A model generated the notes under the pieces. That model had not been told where the DNA came from. It ran no database searches and was given only the letters and a program-made list of their open reading frames with translations. 23,687 bases of DNA from CAZEJK01 sp964512045 (GTDB lineage Bacteria > Acidobacteriota > Thermoanaerobaculia > Thermoanaerobaculales > Sulfomarinibacteraceae): positions 1 to 23,687 of the forward strand of contig CAZEJK010000066.1 in assembly GCA_964512045.1 (NCBI GenBank), in the 5' to 3' direction. Both the position numbers and the translations under genes were made by a program. Numbering within the stretch: the stretch's first letter is position 1; the number at the start of each line of letters is the position of its first letter. Shown here one piece after another: positions 1 to 7,904 of this stretch.

Positions 1-503
1 CGACGCACATCCGGAAGGAAGCCCATGTCCAGCATCCGGTCGGCCTCGTCGAGGACCAAAACCTCGAGCTGGTCGAACCGGAACCACGGCTGCCGCATGT
101 GGTCGAGCAAACGTCCGGGGGTCGCCACGACCACGTCGACGCCAGACCGCAGTGCCTGGATCTGTGACGCCGGCTTGACACCGCCGAAGATGGCAGCCGA
201 CCGGACACGAACATGGCGGCCGATTGCCTCCAGATGCTCGTTGACCTGGGAAGCCAGCTCGCGGGTCGGGGTTACCACCAGAGCACGAATGCCAGTGTGG
301 CGGTCGCCACTGACGATGCGCTGCAAGATTGGGAGAACGAACGCAGCGGTCTTGCCGCTTCCGGTCATCGCAGACGCGAGGAGATCCTTCCCCGCGAGCG
401 CTGGCGGCATCGCCGCCTGTTGAATTGGGGTTGGCTCGGAAAAGCCCATGTCGACGACGCCGCGCACGAGCGCGGAGTCGATCTGGAAATCACTGAACTT
501 CAA
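1..503 (-). CDS. DEAD-box ATP-dependent RNA helicase, RhlE-like (5' part, cut by window edge)
   Basis: ATP-dependent RNA helicase that remodels RNA or RNP in the cytoplasm; only the first 167 residues lie in the window. Visible motifs are the Q-motif region (PTPIQ 24-28), Walker A ASAMTGSGKT (43-52), PTRELA (79-84), GG (107-108), ATPGR (127-131) and the DEAD box VLDEAD (150-155). The order and spacing match RecA-like domain 1 of this family. The start is taken as TTG (503-501), because an in-frame TGA lies three codons upstream and homology begins at once (KFSDFQID). No strong ribosome-binding site is visible. The second helicase domain and any C-terminal extension lie outside, so the subfamily (RhlE, CshA, DeaD) cannot be fixed. 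It is divergent from the aldo/keto reductase across a long intergenic region. Confidence 0.93.
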   Translation of the reverse strand, partial: MKFSDFQIDSALVRGVVDMGFSEPTPIQQAAMPPALAGKDLLASAMTGSGKTAAFVLPILQRIVSGDRHTGIRALVVTPTRELASQVNEHLEAIGRHVRVRSAAIFGGVKPASQIQALRSGVDVVVATPGRLLDHMRQPWFRFDQLEVLVLDEADRMLDMGFLPDVR

Positions 504-1024
504 GCTAGGTCATGTACTTTCTGCTGGCCGCGTCTCTATGCACGGCTTTGCGATCACAATCCGGCATGGATACGAACGGTAGACTTGCCGGAGGGCTGCC
601 GTCCAGGTCGCTGGGACCCTATCAGTTCGCGGCCCGTCGCACACCCGGGAGATCCTCACCCAGCACGACCGCTGCGACACCTTCTCACGTGTTCTGAAAA
701 AAAGCAAGGGCCATGCGAAAAATTTCTCACGCGACCCCGCTGGTCATGGCCTCTCGCAGCTGACGGTTCCCACTTCCCACCCGGCCAGTTTCACTCGCAG
801 AAGCGACGACGCCGCAGCCCGCTTCCGGTCCTGGCCCCGGACCCGACCCCGACAGCCGGATCCCGGCCATCCGGTCCAAGGCGGATGCCTCGAGGAGTCG
901 AAGACGTCGGGGTAAGCCATCGCCTACTGCGGCGCCATCTGCAGCTCACCCCGGAGGATCGTCACCACCTGGCCACGCAACCTGGATCATAGCAGGACGT
1001 TACCGCTCACCGATCGATCCCCGT
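504..1024. other. Long intergenic region between divergent genes
   Basis: About 520 bases without a convincing gene. Short open frames here have arginine/serine/proline-rich, low-complexity translations and match no family I recognise. The notable part is an A/T-richer island around 680-735 holding two copies of TTCTCACGYG (682-691 and 724-733) and the runs GAAAAAAAG and GAAAAATTTC. It must contain the helicase promoter (leftward) and the aldo/keto reductase promoter (rightward). I see no tRNA-like cloverleaf and no clear terminator. Confidence 0.6.
682..733 (+). repeat. Pair of direct repeats TTCTCACGYG
   Basis: TTCTCACGTG at 682-691 and TTCTCACGCG at 724-733 are in the same orientation, with starts 42 bases apart (about four helical turns). 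They flank A-tract sequence in an otherwise GC-rich stretch. They could be paired protein-binding sites, but the match is short and chance is possible. Confidence 0.3.
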
Positions 1025-1030
1025 TACCAT
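1025..1030 (+). promoter_or_regulatory. Putative -10 box TACCAT for the aldo/keto reductase
   Basis: TACCAT fits the TANNNT -10 pattern and lies 31 bases before the chosen ATG. A transcript starting about 7 bases downstream would carry a leader of about 25 bases including the GGGAGG Shine-Dalgarno at 1051-1056. No convincing -35 is seen. Confidence 0.35.
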
Positions 1031-1061
1031 GGATGAAGGGATACCCCTCAGGGAGGATGCG

Positions 1062-2039
1062 ATGGAGTACACGAACATGGGACGCACCGGCCTCAAGGTC
1101 TCGCGCATCTGCCTCGGCATGATGTCGTACGGCGATCCGAGCTGGCGGCCATGGGTTCTCGACGAAGCCGCTGCTCGGCCGTTCGTCGTGCGGGCGCTCG
1201 AGCTGGGGATCAACTTCTTCGACACAGCCGACATGTACTCCCTCGGCGTCTCCGAGGAGGTCACAGGCCGCCTGCTCAAAGAGATGGCTCGACGGGAGGA
1301 GGTGGTGATCGCCACCAAGGTCTTCTTCCCGATGTCCGACGATCCCAACGATCGCGGGCTCTCTCGCAAACACATCCTCAACAGCATCGATGCCTCACTG
1401 CGACGCCTGAAGACTGACCACGTCGACCTGTATCAGATCCACCGTTGGGATCCCAACACGCCGATCGATGAAACGTTGGAGGCGCTGCACGGCATTGTCA
1501 CGGCCGGCAAGGCACGCTACATCGGGGCTTCGTCCGTGTGGGCGTGGCAGCTCGCCAGAAGCCTGTACCGCGCCGACCTCCACGGGTGGACGCGCTTCGT
1601 GTCGATGCAAAACCACTACAACCTCATCTACCGTGAGGAAGAGCGCGAGATGCTGCCTCTGTGCGCGGAAGAAGGTCTCGGCGTCATCCCATGGTCGCCC
1701 CTGGCCCGGGGCGTTCTCACCGGAAACCGACGGCAGGACCTGCGCAGCGACACCGCCCGCGGCCAGAGTGACGACTTCACGCTGCATCTGTATGACCAGT
1801 CGGATCTCGAGGTCGTCGCCTGCGTCCTGGAGGTGGCCGAGCAACGGGGTGTGACGCCGGCACAGGTCGCGTTGGCATGGCTTCTCCGTCAGCCGACCGT
1901 CACCGCGCCGATCGTGGGCGCCACCAAGCTCGAGCACCTGGAGCAGGCTGCGGCTACAGTCGACCTGGAGCTCAACGACGAGGAGTGTGCAGCCCTCGAA
2001 GCGCCGTACCGGCCGCACTCCGTCAAGGGCCACGAGTAG
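1062..2039 (+). CDS. Aldo/keto reductase
   Basis: Cytosolic NAD(P)H-dependent oxidoreductase of the aldo/keto reductase TIM-barrel superfamily, reducing aldehydes or ketones; the substrate cannot be told. The start is ATG 1062 because GGGAGG (1051-1056) sits five bases before it and MEYTNMGRTGLKVS is the usual family N-terminus; an earlier in-frame ATG at 1029 lacks a site. The 325 residues are normal length. The catalytic tetrad is D54 and Y59 (in FFDTADMY), K86 (VVIATK) and H127 (LYQIHRW). The cofactor end is visible as IPWSPLARG (209-217) and PIVGATK (283-289). The long NHYNLIYREEEREMLPLC signature resembles the YghZ/YajO-like branch. It stands alone, 237 bases before purK, and I infer no functional link to purine synthesis. 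Confidence 0.95.
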   Translation: MEYTNMGRTGLKVSRICLGMMSYGDPSWRPWVLDEAAARPFVVRALELGINFFDTADMYSLGVSEEVTGRLLKEMARREEVVIATKVFFPMSDDPNDRGLSRKHILNSIDASLRRLKTDHVDLYQIHRWDPNTPIDETLEALHGIVTAGKARYIGASSVWAWQLARSLYRADLHGWTRFVSMQNHYNLIYREEEREMLPLCAEEGLGVIPWSPLARGVLTGNRRQDLRSDTARGQSDDFTLHLYDQSDLEVVACVLEVAEQRGVTPAQVALAWLLRQPTVTAPIVGATKLEHLEQAAATVDLELNDEECAALEAPYRPHSVKGHE

Positions 2040-2129
2040 CCATAGCTGCGGTCCGCTGTACCTCGAGCTCCACACCGCAGAGACTCGACGGGTGACATCT
2101 ACGCGGCCGTTGGGCCGGCATCTTCGAAG

Positions 2130-2191
2130 AGCCGTTTCGGCTGCGCCCCCGGTTGCGTTGGACGCAGTACGAAACAAACGCTCCCGTTTCG
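2130..2191 (+). promoter_or_regulatory. Small inverted repeats in the purK leader
   Basis: Two dyads lie between the reductase and purK. AGCCG-TTT-CGGCT (2130-2142) is a tight hairpin without a following T-run. CGAAAC-N10-GTTTCG (2170-2175 and 2186-2191) has operator-like geometry. The first might end the reductase transcript; the second might be a regulator site for purKE. No canonical purine riboswitch or PurR box is recognised, so both roles are guesses. Confidence 0.25.
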
Positions 2192-2276
2192 AGGTTCCAA
2201 CACAGGAGATCCGTTCGCCCGCGCTCCACTGCGGGCATCGGGCTTCCGAGCGCTTCCTTACATCAGGAGAGACCCT

Positions 2277-3440
2277 ATGCAGCGCGCGCACTACCACTCC
2301 CACCCCGTCCTGACCATCGGCATCATCGGCGGTGGACAGCTGGGCAAGATGATGGTCAAGGAAGCAACCAAGCTCGGCTTCGACGTCATCGTGCTCGACC
2401 CGAACCCGCACTCCCCCGCAGGACGCCTTGCCGGAGCGCAGATCCTCGCGGATTTCACGGATCCGGTCGGTCTCGGCGAGGTGGTGCGATCCTCCGACAT
2501 CACCACCTATGATCTCGAGAACATCGACACCCTCGTGCTCAGAGCGCTCAATGACGACGGCCACACGATCTATCCCCGTCCCTGGCTGCTCGAGATCATC
2601 CAGGACAAGCTGCGCCAGCGCGACGCCCTGGCGACCGCTGGAATCGCGATGCCGGAGTACACGGACGTGGAGGAGCCGTCGGCCTCCGCCTTTGCCGAGT
2701 TTGGCTACCCGCTCGTACAGAAAACCCGCCGCGGCGGATACGACGGGCGCGGCGTCAGGGTGCTGCGCACGCCGGCTGACATCGACAACGCGCTCACGGG
2801 CCCGACGCTGCTGGAACGGTACGTTGCGATCGACAAGGAGCTGGCCCTCATGGTCGCGCGCACGCCCGACGGCGAGGTTCGCACCCATCCGGTCGTCGAG
2901 ATGGTGTTCGATCCGAAGACCAACATCCTCGATCACCTCCTCGCTCCAGCGCGCATCTCGGAGTCGGTGGCCACCGAGGCCAGAGAGATCGGTATCGCTG
3001 CTGTCGAGGCCCTGGAAGGTATCGGCATCTTCGGTGTCGAGCTGTTCCTCGACGCGAACGGCCGTCTCTACCTGAACGAGATCGCGCCGCGGCCCCACAA
3101 CTCCGGCCACTACACCATCGAGGCGTGCATGACGTGCCAGTATCAGCAGCATATGCGCGCCATCGCGGGTCTGCCGCTCGGATCGACGGATCAGCTCGCC
3201 CCTGCGGCCATGGTCAACCTGCTCGGGGCGCCTGGATCCCACGGCTTGCCACGGATCGAAGGGCTCCGAGATGCGCTCGGGGTACCCGGCTGCACAGTGC
3301 ACATCTACGGCAAGAACACGGTGAGCCCCAACCGCAAGATGGGCCATGCCACCGTCCTCGCCGCCGACCTCGACACGGCACGCGAACGTGCGCTTCAGGT
3401 CCGCGATCTGATCACCATCCGCGGAGAGGAGACCGCATGA
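2277..3440 (+). CDS. purK: N5-carboxyaminoimidazole ribonucleotide synthase PurK
   Basis: ATP-grasp enzyme of de novo purine synthesis: converts AIR, bicarbonate and ATP to N5-CAIR in the cytosol. The N-terminal preATP-grasp fold shows GGGQLGKM (18-25). The ATP-grasp core shows KTRRGGYDGRG (149-159) and the metal/ATP-binding NEIAPRPHNSGHYT (267-280); KMGH (354-357) marks the C-terminal domain. At 387 residues it is of family size. ATG 2277 is preceded by AGGAGA at good spacing; roughly ten residues before the conserved LTIGIIGGG are extra. Its TGA overlaps the ATG of purE by four bases (ATGA), so the two are translationally coupled, as expected for consecutive enzymes. Confidence 0.97.
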   Translation: MQRAHYHSHPVLTIGIIGGGQLGKMMVKEATKLGFDVIVLDPNPHSPAGRLAGAQILADFTDPVGLGEVVRSSDITTYDLENIDTLVLRALNDDGHTIYPRPWLLEIIQDKLRQRDALATAGIAMPEYTDVEEPSASAFAEFGYPLVQKTRRGGYDGRGVRVLRTPADIDNALTGPTLLERYVAIDKELALMVARTPDGEVRTHPVVEMVFDPKTNILDHLLAPARISESVATEAREIGIAAVEALEGIGIFGVELFLDANGRLYLNEIAPRPHNSGHYTIEACMTCQYQQHMRAIAGLPLGSTDQLAPAAMVNLLGAPGSHGLPRIEGLRDALGVPGCTVHIYGKNTVSPNRKMGHATVLAADLDTARERALQVRDLITIRGEETA

Positions 3441-3970
3441 CACCACCACGAGTCGGCATCATCATGGGCAGCGATTCGGACCTGCCCGTCATGAAGGCTG
3501 CGGCGGAGGTCCTCGACGAGCTCGAGGTTCCGTACGAGCTGACGGTGGTCTCCGCCCACCGAACGCCCCAGCGGATGGTTCAGTACGCGCAAACGGCGGA
3601 GGAGCGGGGTCTGCGAGTCCTCGTTGCCGGCGCCGGCGGCGCCGCGCACCTGCCGGGCATGGTTGCCGCGCTCACGCCTCTACCTGTCATCGGAGTGCCG
3701 GTGCGCTCGTCAAGCCTCCAGGGGCTCGACTCGCTGCTGTCGATCGTCCAGATGCCGGGCGGCGTCCCGGTCGCCGCCGTCGCCATCAACCAGGCCAAGA
3801 ACGCTGGAATCCTCGCCGCCAGCATCCTCGGCGCCGCTGACGACGTCCTCAGAGGTCGGCTGGCAGCCTACAAGGCGGGCATGGCCGCCACGGTCGAGGA
3901 AAAAGCGCAGCGCCTGGAGACTCACGGATGGCAACAGTATCTGAAGAAGTCACGGGAGTCACGAGACTGA
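3437..3970 (+). CDS. purE: N5-carboxyaminoimidazole ribonucleotide mutase PurE (class I)
   Basis: Converts N5-CAIR, the product of the neighbouring PurK, to CAIR. The 177-residue protein has GSDSD (11-15), SAHR (39-42) with the catalytic histidine H41, GAGGAAHLPGM (65-75) and QMPGGVPVA (105-113). All fit the class I bacterial mutase that works with PurK, not the class II AIR carboxylase. The ATG overlaps the purK stop by four bases and GGAGAGGAG lies just upstream inside purK. It ends 18 bases from the end of the convergent glycoside hydrolase gene, with no obvious terminator between. Confidence 0.97.
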   Translation: MTPPRVGIIMGSDSDLPVMKAAAEVLDELEVPYELTVVSAHRTPQRMVQYAQTAEERGLRVLVAGAGGAAHLPGMVAALTPLPVIGVPVRSSSLQGLDSLLSIVQMPGGVPVAAVAINQAKNAGILAASILGAADDVLRGRLAAYKAGMAATVEEKAQRLETHGWQQYLKKSRESRD

Positions 3971-3988
3971 GCTCGAACCCCACAGCTA

Positions 3989-6166
3989 CTACCGCGGCGT
4001 ACGACGCCCCTGTCGGGGAGGATCCACTACCGCCAGCTGCACGCTCACGTGGCTGCGTTCCGGCACAGACACCGTCGCCACTGCTGTGGCCTTCCCCGAT
4101 GACACCGAGACCTCATGCCTGCCCGCCCAGACCCGCGCGTGTACCGTGCCCCCGGCATCGGTTGTCGTGACCGTATCCGTCGTCCAACCGGCGACCAGCG
4201 CCTCGATCCGCTCCAGGGCGGGCTTGGCAGTACCATCCTCGCGGATCCAGCCGCCGTCATCGAGGAACGATCGCTCGTCACTGATGTTCCACCAGGTGAT
4301 CGCCTCCACCGACTCGAGGCCGAACAGCAACGTGTAGACTGCCTCGACGTAGTCCGCCTGTGCCTGCTCATCCCATCTGCGGCGCCAGTAGCCCGCCCCG
4401 AGCTCGTCGTACTGCGAGTCCCACCTCGAGCTGACGGAATGCTCGGTCACATGCACAGGTTTGCCCAACGCCGCAAGCTCCTCGATTGTATCGACCAGGA
4501 AGGCCAGATCGAAGGTTGCGACAGGAGATAGCGGCCCAATCCCGAGGTCTGCGAAAAACCCGACCAGACCACCGTTGTACAGCTGCTGGCCGATGACGTC
4601 GAAGTCGACCCCGGTAGCGATCGCACGTCCGACAAACGCCCGCACCGGCAGCGTGAAGTACTCCGTCTCCTCCCGCCCGAGCAGCCGCTCCTGGAGCACC
4701 GCAGCGCCGAACCGGTCGAAGTGGTTGTTCAGAATCAACGTTGCAGCAGGGTCCGCGGCGCGTGCCGCCGCAAATACGGCACGCAAGTAGATGTCCATCT
4801 CACTGCGAGAGAGCCCACCCGAGGCGTGCACGGCAGAAGCCTCATTGTTCACATCCCAGATGTGGACTGTGTCGCTGTAATGGCGCACGATCTCATCGAC
4901 GTGGTCGACGGAGGCCGACACGAGCTCGTTCAGCGGCGCGCCGATGAGCTCCGCTGGCATCACGTCGTCGTACAACCACGTCAGCGGATGCCCCTTCACT
5001 CGCCAGCCCTCCGCCGCCAGGTCTCGCACACCAACGCCATGGTCGATCCACTCCCAGTCGATCTCGCCCTGCGGTGCAATATCGGTCCAGTAGAAGCCAG
5101 CCGTGACGAAGTTGAGGCCAGCGTCGGCAAGGCGCTCGTACGCCGCCTCGCCGGCATGGTCGAGCGGATCGAAGGTCCCCAAGCCGAAGTCGCGGGACGT
5201 CTGCCGGATCCGCACCGCCGCTCCAGCGACCGGCGCGCCGGTCCGATCCACGACCTCGATGGCGAGCTCGCCGGTGCGCACGCTGCGCGCCTGCTCGGCA
5301 GACCGCCAAAGCAGCAGATCCTCCATCCCGATCACGGCATCCGCAGCGGCCTGATCCAGCGCCGCTGCACGTTCTCTGCCCGACGGCTGTCCTTCCAGCT
5401 CGGCGAGCGCCGTACGAGCCGCCTCGATCCGGGTGACGATCTCCTCCGGAGGTTCAAACCCCTCGCCCGTGACTCGGCCGAGCCACCACTCAGCGCGGGC
5501 AACCTGGGTGACCGCCACCGCCAGGTCCAGATCGAGCACGTTGGCAGTCTGCTCCGTGGCGACGAACGGACCGGCCCGATCCTCCACCGGCAGGGTCAGT
5601 CGCCCCGCTCCAGGCAGCTCCTGCGGAATGTACAGCGTCCAGGCTTCGCCCACCGGAACGCAGAAAGCGGGCACGGCCTCAGAGCCATCACCCCGGTCGA
5701 TTCCCAGGACGAGAGCGTCCACCGCAACACCCGTGCTGTCGACTACGAACCACGGACCACGGAGATCACTCGCCAGGCTCGGCGTACCGTCCGGGCCCCA
5801 ACCCTGAAGGATCAGCTCACGACACGGCTCGACCACCAGGTCGCGAGTCACGGCCCCACGTGCTGTCAGCCTGGCCACCGCGTTGGTGAGCTCGTGGACA
5901 GCGTACCCGTCCACCACACGTCCAGAGAACGGAACCGCGACCAGCAGCACCTCTCGGCCCTCGGGCACCTCGATGACGTACGTCCCATCAGTCGTCTCAA
6001 ACGTCTCCAGCTCCGTCGAGTCTTGGGCGTCGAGGGCGATCAACCACGTCCTCGACGGTGCGGTGGCACTCCCCTCGATCACCACCGAGCCGGTGATGGT
6101 GGCAGCCGATGCGCTCACCGCCGCGACCACCATGATCCCCACCAACAGTCCCAACATCGTTCTCAC
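3989..6166 (-). CDS. Secreted glycoside hydrolase family 10 (endo-xylanase-like) protein
   Basis: Predicted exported retaining glycoside hydrolase; the family mostly cleaves beta-1,4-xylan. Of 725 residues, 1-22 form a signal peptide ending in ASAA. About 23-300 is a long N-terminal region of beta-rich and helical sequence I do not recognise. GELAIEVVDRTGAPVAGAAV (299-318) is an Ig/carboxypeptidase-regulatory-like strand pair that commonly precedes GH10 domains. The GH10 barrel covers about 325-655: KGHPLTW (391-397), acid/base E442 in WDVNNEA (437-443), GQQLY (526-530), nucleophile E575 in HVTEH (572-576) and WWNISDE (625-631). Both catalytic acids are present. A short beta tail (662-713) closes it. 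The start is GTG 6166, overlapping the dinB stop by four bases (GTGA); ATG 6157 is an alternative. Coupling to dinB is unusual. The substrate is inferred only. Confidence 0.9.
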   Translation of the reverse strand: MRTMLGLLVGIMVVAAVSASAATITGSVVIEGSATAPSRTWLIALDAQDSTELETFETTDGTYVIEVPEGREVLLVAVPFSGRVVDGYAVHELTNAVARLTARGAVTRDLVVEPCRELILQGWGPDGTPSLASDLRGPWFVVDSTGVAVDALVLGIDRGDGSEAVPAFCVPVGEAWTLYIPQELPGAGRLTLPVEDRAGPFVATEQTANVLDLDLAVAVTQVARAEWWLGRVTGEGFEPPEEIVTRIEAARTALAELEGQPSGRERAAALDQAAADAVIGMEDLLLWRSAEQARSVRTGELAIEVVDRTGAPVAGAAVRIRQTSRDFGLGTFDPLDHAGEAAYERLADAGLNFVTAGFYWTDIAPQGEIDWEWIDHGVGVRDLAAEGWRVKGHPLTWLYDDVMPAELIGAPLNELVSASVDHVDEIVRHYSDTVHIWDVNNEASAVHASGGLSRSEMDIYLRAVFAAARAADPAATLILNNHFDRFGAAVLQERLLGREETEYFTLPVRAFVGRAIATGVDFDVIGQQLYNGGLVGFFADLGIGPLSPVATFDLAFLVDTIEELAALGKPVHVTEHSVSSRWDSQYDELGAGYWRRRWDEQAQADYVEAVYTLLFGLESVEAITWWNISDERSFLDDGGWIREDGTAKPALERIEALVAGWTTDTVTTTDAGGTVHARVWAGRHEVSVSSGKATAVATVSVPERSHVSVQLAVVDPPRQGRRTPR

Positions 6167-7338
6167 AGATCGCTCCCACGTTTGACGGCGCCACCACCGA
6201 ACCGCTCATGGACGGTATCCAGGGCCCGATCGAGCCGTCGGCTGCGCTCGCTGACAGCATCGGGGAACAGCTCGCCCTGGACCGGCGTGTCGCTGCTAAT
6301 CAGGTCGAACGCGGCCAGACCGACCAGACGGTACGGCATCGTCAGGTCGAAACGACCGAGTAGCTCCACGGCACCGGCGAGCAGATCACCCGAGGCGTCA
6401 CTGGGATGAGCAAGCGCCGTCTGATGGGTCAGCAGCTTGAACTCAGAGGTCTTCAGCTTGACGCGCACAGCCGAAGCCACCAGACCCTTCGACCGCAACC
6501 GCCGCGCAACCTTCTCCGCGGCGTGCTGCAGGTGATGCCGGATGTCCCGCTCGCCGACCACGTCGTGCTCGAGGGTGTACTCGGCTCCCACACTCTTCGC
6601 CTCCCGCTCTGGCACCACCTCGCGCGGGTCGTCAGCGTTGGCGAGTCGCCAGATGTGCTCGCCGAGGCTCCCAAGGCTGTCCCGTAACGATGACCGTTCC
6701 AGCCTGGCAACATCGCCAATGGTGGCCAGCCCCAGCCGCTCGAGCCGCTCCTGCGTCCTCGGGCCCACCCCCCACAGGCGCGATACCGGCAACGGCCAGA
6801 GAAAGTCCAAAGTCTCTTCAGGCGGAACGAGCACCAGGCCGTCCGGCTTATCGAAATCGCTCGCAACCTTGGCGACGAACTTCGTCGTGGCTGCGCCGAT
6901 CGACACCGTCAGACCTCCGGTCGCAGCCGCAACATCGCGCTGGATCCGCTCGCCCATCTCCCGTGGCGAACCGAACAGCCCTTCGCTACCGGTCATGTCG
7001 AGGAACGCCTCGTCCAGGCTCAGCGGCTCCACCAGTGGAGAGTACGAGCCGAACACCTCCATGATCCGGTCAGACGCCGCCCGGTACCGCTCGAAGTCCG
7101 GCGGCAGCACGATCGCATCGGGACACAGGCGCCGAGCCTGAACCATCGGCATCGCGCTGTGCACGCCGAACGGCCGTGCCTCGTAGCTGGCGGTGGAGAC
7201 GACGCCCCGGTTGCCGGTCCCACCCACGATCACCGGCTTGCCGCGCACCTCCGGACGGTCTCGCTGCTCCACCGCAGCGTAGAACGCATCCATGTCAGCG
7301 TGGAGGATGATTCGCGGCCAGCGTTCGGGCAAAGCCAT
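6163..7338 (-). CDS. dinB: DNA polymerase IV (Y-family)
   Basis: Error-prone translesion DNA polymerase. Of 391 residues, the N-terminal palm carries metal ligands D15 (HADMDAFYA) and D109/E110 (SLDEAFLD), with YEARPFG (52-58) as the nucleotide-contact segment. A helix-hairpin-helix LWGVGPRTQERLERLG (188-203) marks the thumb, and the little-finger domain runs to about 345. SIGAATTKFVAKVASD has threonine where most homologues have asparagine. A clamp-like QGELFP (354-359) lies about 30 residues before the C-terminus. ATG 7338 has CAGAGG five bases upstream and a possible -10 box TACCCT further out. The gene ends in a four-base overlap with the glycoside hydrolase, so they share a transcript. 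No LexA box was identified. Confidence 0.96.
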   Translation of the reverse strand: MALPERWPRIILHADMDAFYAAVEQRDRPEVRGKPVIVGGTGNRGVVSTASYEARPFGVHSAMPMVQARRLCPDAIVLPPDFERYRAASDRIMEVFGSYSPLVEPLSLDEAFLDMTGSEGLFGSPREMGERIQRDVAAATGGLTVSIGAATTKFVAKVASDFDKPDGLVLVPPEETLDFLWPLPVSRLWGVGPRTQERLERLGLATIGDVARLERSSLRDSLGSLGEHIWRLANADDPREVVPEREAKSVGAEYTLEHDVVGERDIRHHLQHAAEKVARRLRSKGLVASAVRVKLKTSEFKLLTHQTALAHPSDASGDLLAGAVELLGRFDLTMPYRLVGLAAFDLISSDTPVQGELFPDAVSERSRRLDRALDTVHERFGGGAVKRGSDL

Positions 7339-7353
7339 CGGAACCTCTGGACG

Positions 7354-7359
7354 AGGGTA
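7354..7359 (-). promoter_or_regulatory. Putative -10 box TACCCT for dinB
   Basis: On the minus strand TACCCT precedes the dinB ATG by 15 bases, with the Shine-Dalgarno CAGAGG (7349-7344) between. Spacing allows a very short leader. There is no clear -35, so support is positional only. Confidence 0.35.
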
Positions 7360-7382
7360 GCACGCGGGCTCTCAAGACGGTT

Positions 7383-7727
7383 GTGCGAGAGCCGTGCTCC
7401 ACGCTCTTGTCGGACCATGGATGGTCGGTCCAGACCGCCAACAGCGCCGACGAAGGCATTCAGGCCGCCAAGGAGAACCCTCCGGATGTGGTCCTGCTGG
7501 ACGTCATGATGCCCGAGCGCGGCGGGCTGAGCACATTGATCGCCCTCCGCAAGGCCAAGAACCTCGCGGACACGAAGGTCGTGCTCGTCACGGGCATCCA
7601 GGAGACGCTGACAGCGGACTTCAAGAGCTTCTTGGACCGCTTCAAGCACCACCACCCGGATGGCTACGTCGAGAAGCCCATCGACCCCAAAGCGCTGCTC
7701 AAGCTCCTTGATGACCTGACGCCGTAA
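7383..7727 (+). CDS. Truncated response-regulator receiver domain protein
   Basis: CheY-like single receiver domain of 114 residues. The phosphoacceptor D40 (VVLLDVMMPERGG), switch T70 (VVLVTGI) and K98 (YVEKPI) are all present, followed by the last helix ALLKLLDDL. The N-terminus is not: homologues have a first strand ending in an acidic pair (xxVDDE) before the helix that begins here with REPCSTLLSDHGW. The frame upstream of GTG 7383 reads LDEGSTRALKTV without that pair and runs into dinB, with no ribosome-binding site. Without the acidic pocket, Mg2+-dependent phosphorylation should fail. It is either a recently broken gene or a non-phosphorylated receiver. No kinase lies next to it; the hybrid kinase is 8 kb away. 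Confidence 0.75.
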   Translation: MREPCSTLLSDHGWSVQTANSADEGIQAAKENPPDVVLLDVMMPERGGLSTLIALRKAKNLADTKVVLVTGIQETLTADFKSFLDRFKHHHPDGYVEKPIDPKALLKLLDDLTP

Positions 7728-7863
7728 CCGACGACTCAACAGGACTCCCTTGCGGGCTGTCGAACAGGGTTTCGACTACTCCATAACCCGGACGAAACGG
7801 AGCCAAACAGGGGGGCATGCACGGGGGGCACTGACCGCTTGGAGTGGTAGGTTCTCGGAATCG

Positions 7864-7895
7864 ACGCAAAGGCGCCAGGGCGCGAGGGCGCAAAG
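7864..7895 (+). repeat. Left inverted repeat of GxxExxY cassette
   Basis: A 32-base repeat beginning ACGCAAAGGCGCCA and ending CGCAAAG. The same sequence occurs in inverted orientation at 8220-8251 with about six mismatches in the centre. It sits ten bases before the ATG of the decayed GxxExxY gene. Confidence 0.85.
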
Positions 7896-7904
7896 AGATG
7901 TTGA

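Noticed and set aside
510..707. Possible small 65-residue gene on the minus strand between the helicase and the reductase
   Set aside because: Composition is arginine-rich and shows no domain, ribosome site or conserved pattern; it also overlaps the likely helicase promoter.
2130..2142. AGCCG-TTT-CGGCT as intrinsic terminator of the reductase gene
   Set aside because: It has only a five-base stem and no T-run. It is kept only as a possible regulatory dyad.
1395..3449. Very long open frame antisense to the reductase and purK
   Set aside because: It is a shadow of GC-rich codon bias opposite two well-supported genes. The translation has no recognisable domain.
4721..6409. Long plus-strand open frame opposite the GH10 and dinB genes
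   Set aside because: The minus-strand frames carry complete catalytic motifs; the plus frame is low-complexity arginine/histidine-rich.
7804..7832. G-runs (two GGGGGGCA copies 14 bases apart), possible quadruplex
   Set aside because: There are only two long G-tracts; other runs nearby are too short for a convincing four-tract motif.
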